A program made the translations under genes and the position numbers. From an uncultured Clostridiaceae bacterium (GTDB lineage Bacteria; Bacillota; Clostridia; Lachnospirales; Lachnospiraceae), in assembly GCA_949948825.1 (NCBI GenBank), contig CATLIJ010000171.1, forward strand, positions 1 through 5,876: a DNA stretch of 5,876 nt, read 5' to 3'. Of this stretch, positions 5,271 to 5,876 are shown piece after piece; position 1 is the first letter of the stretch; each line of letters opens with the position of its first letter. The notes below the pieces were generated by a model. It saw only the letters and a list, made by a program, of their open reading frames with translations. It was not told the origin of the DNA and made no database searches.

Positions 5271-5876
5271 TTACTCATCATAACAGGTCTCACGATAAAT
5301 GAAATCCCCCTCCAGCTCCTCCATGGTCATCTTCCTTCCCCAGTGGATGGAGGAATTATAATTGCCCTCGCAAAGGGTGATGTAATCATCTTCAATGGTC
5401 AGGACAATCACCGAATGTTCTCCGCCCATACTGTTATAAACCCGCAGATGATCTCCTACCCGAAGAGAATCCCAGTCAAAACTGTCATATTGATACTTCT
5501 TTGCCTGCTCGCCAAACACCTCATCCTGCACCAGGAAAGCAAAACCAGCACATCCATAGCCCATTCTGTAGCCAGATCTGTGGGAATTGTCATTGGTCCA
5601 CTTCTTCCCCTCTGGATAACGGCTCTTCAGCTTAATAATCTTCTTGTAAGCCTCCTCATCTGTCAGGCTGCTTCCCTCTGGCTCATCCTCTTCCAAATCA
5701 TACCTTGAACTTGTATGATCCGAATCCTGATTTTTGTCTGTCTTATCCGGCAGACTCACAGAATCTGTATCCATCTCTTTTTTGTACTCTTTCCAGTCCA
5801 GCTCACTGACCACATCCACTACACAATAATCTGTTTTATCAATCACATAGTAGACGCCTTCCTCCACAGAATGATA
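5271..5876 (-). CDS. Hypothetical protein with a C-terminal CHAP/NlpC-like cysteine-peptidase fold (5' end outside window)
   Basis: The last 201 residues are visible and the frame is open to the window edge. A GTG codon at 5867 could in principle start it, but no ribosome binding site is seen there and the three codons before it (Tyr-His-Ser) stay open, so it is treated as internal. The visible part begins with a beta-rich stretch (VYYVIDKTDYCVVDVVSELD), then an acidic, Asp/Ser-rich linker of about 40 residues, then a compact domain of about 125 residues. In numbering from the GTG, that domain has GCAGFAF with Cys106, a GDHLRVYN strand, GEHSVIVL with His151, and CEGNYN with Glu167 and Asn169, followed by HWGRKMTMEEL. 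Cys, then His-x-x-x-Val, then Glu-x-Asn is the order of CHAP and NlpC/P60 amidases. I associate similar domains with Lachnospiraceae surface proteins. Peptidoglycan or amide hydrolysis is possible but unproven. It ends 29 bases before hisIE with no terminator between them. Confidence 0.7.
   Translation of the reverse strand, partial: YHSVEEGVYYVIDKTDYCVVDVVSELDWKEYKKEMDTDSVSLPDKTDKNQDSDHTSSRYDLEEDEPEGSSLTDEEAYKKIIKLKSRYPEGKKWTNDNSHRSGYRMGYGCAGFAFLVQDEVFGEQAKKYQYDSFDWDSLRVGDHLRVYNSMGGEHSVIVLTIEDDYITLCEGNYNSSIHWGRKMTMEELEGDFIYRETCYDE

Overview
The window looks like chromosomal DNA from an anaerobic, gut-type Firmicute, most likely a Lachnospiraceae (Clostridium cluster XIVa) member. This rests on three things: a Na+-translocating decarboxylase operon of the fermentative-clostridial kind, a fused HisI-HisE with an extra N-terminal barrel-like domain, and a CHAP/NlpC-like hypothetical protein of a type I associate with Lachnospiraceae. 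The assignment comes from gene content and protein character, not from a marker gene. All five genes lie on the minus strand, so transcription runs from high to low coordinates.

Layout in transcription order: (1) 5876-5271, the C-terminal part of a cysteine-peptidase-like hypothetical protein that enters from outside the window. (2) 5241-3946, hisIE, only 29 bases downstream and probably co-transcribed. It covers two successive steps of histidine synthesis and carries an N-terminal HisA/HisF-like half that appears catalytically dead. (3) A 105-base gap with a striking inverted repeat over the next ribosome binding site, then 3840-2278, a secreted D-alanyl-D-alanine carboxypeptidase (penicillin-binding protein, DacF/PBP5 type) with an unusual repeat-rich linker. 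(4) A 120-base gap with a convincing sigma-A promoter and a candidate Rex (NADH-sensing repressor) operator, then 2157-703, the carboxyltransferase subunit of a biotin-dependent decarboxylase. (5) 685 to beyond base 1, an OadG-type membrane subunit that is also a predicted lipoprotein, cut by the window edge.

Genes 4 and 5 should form the start of a Na+-pumping acyl-CoA (methylmalonyl-CoA-like) decarboxylase operon. The biotin carrier and OadB-type pump subunit would be expected beyond base 1. The Rex-like site fits redox control of a fermentative energy-conserving enzyme. Genes 1-3 look like a housekeeping neighbourhood without a shared pathway.

No tRNA, rRNA, CRISPR array, insertion sequence or clear intrinsic terminator was found, and no intergenic stretch exceeds 300 bases. 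I do not see a wholly new system. The most interesting points are the Rex-like operator, the lipoprotein form of OadG, the degenerate barrel fused to HisIE, and the inverted repeat covering the carboxypeptidase ribosome binding site.
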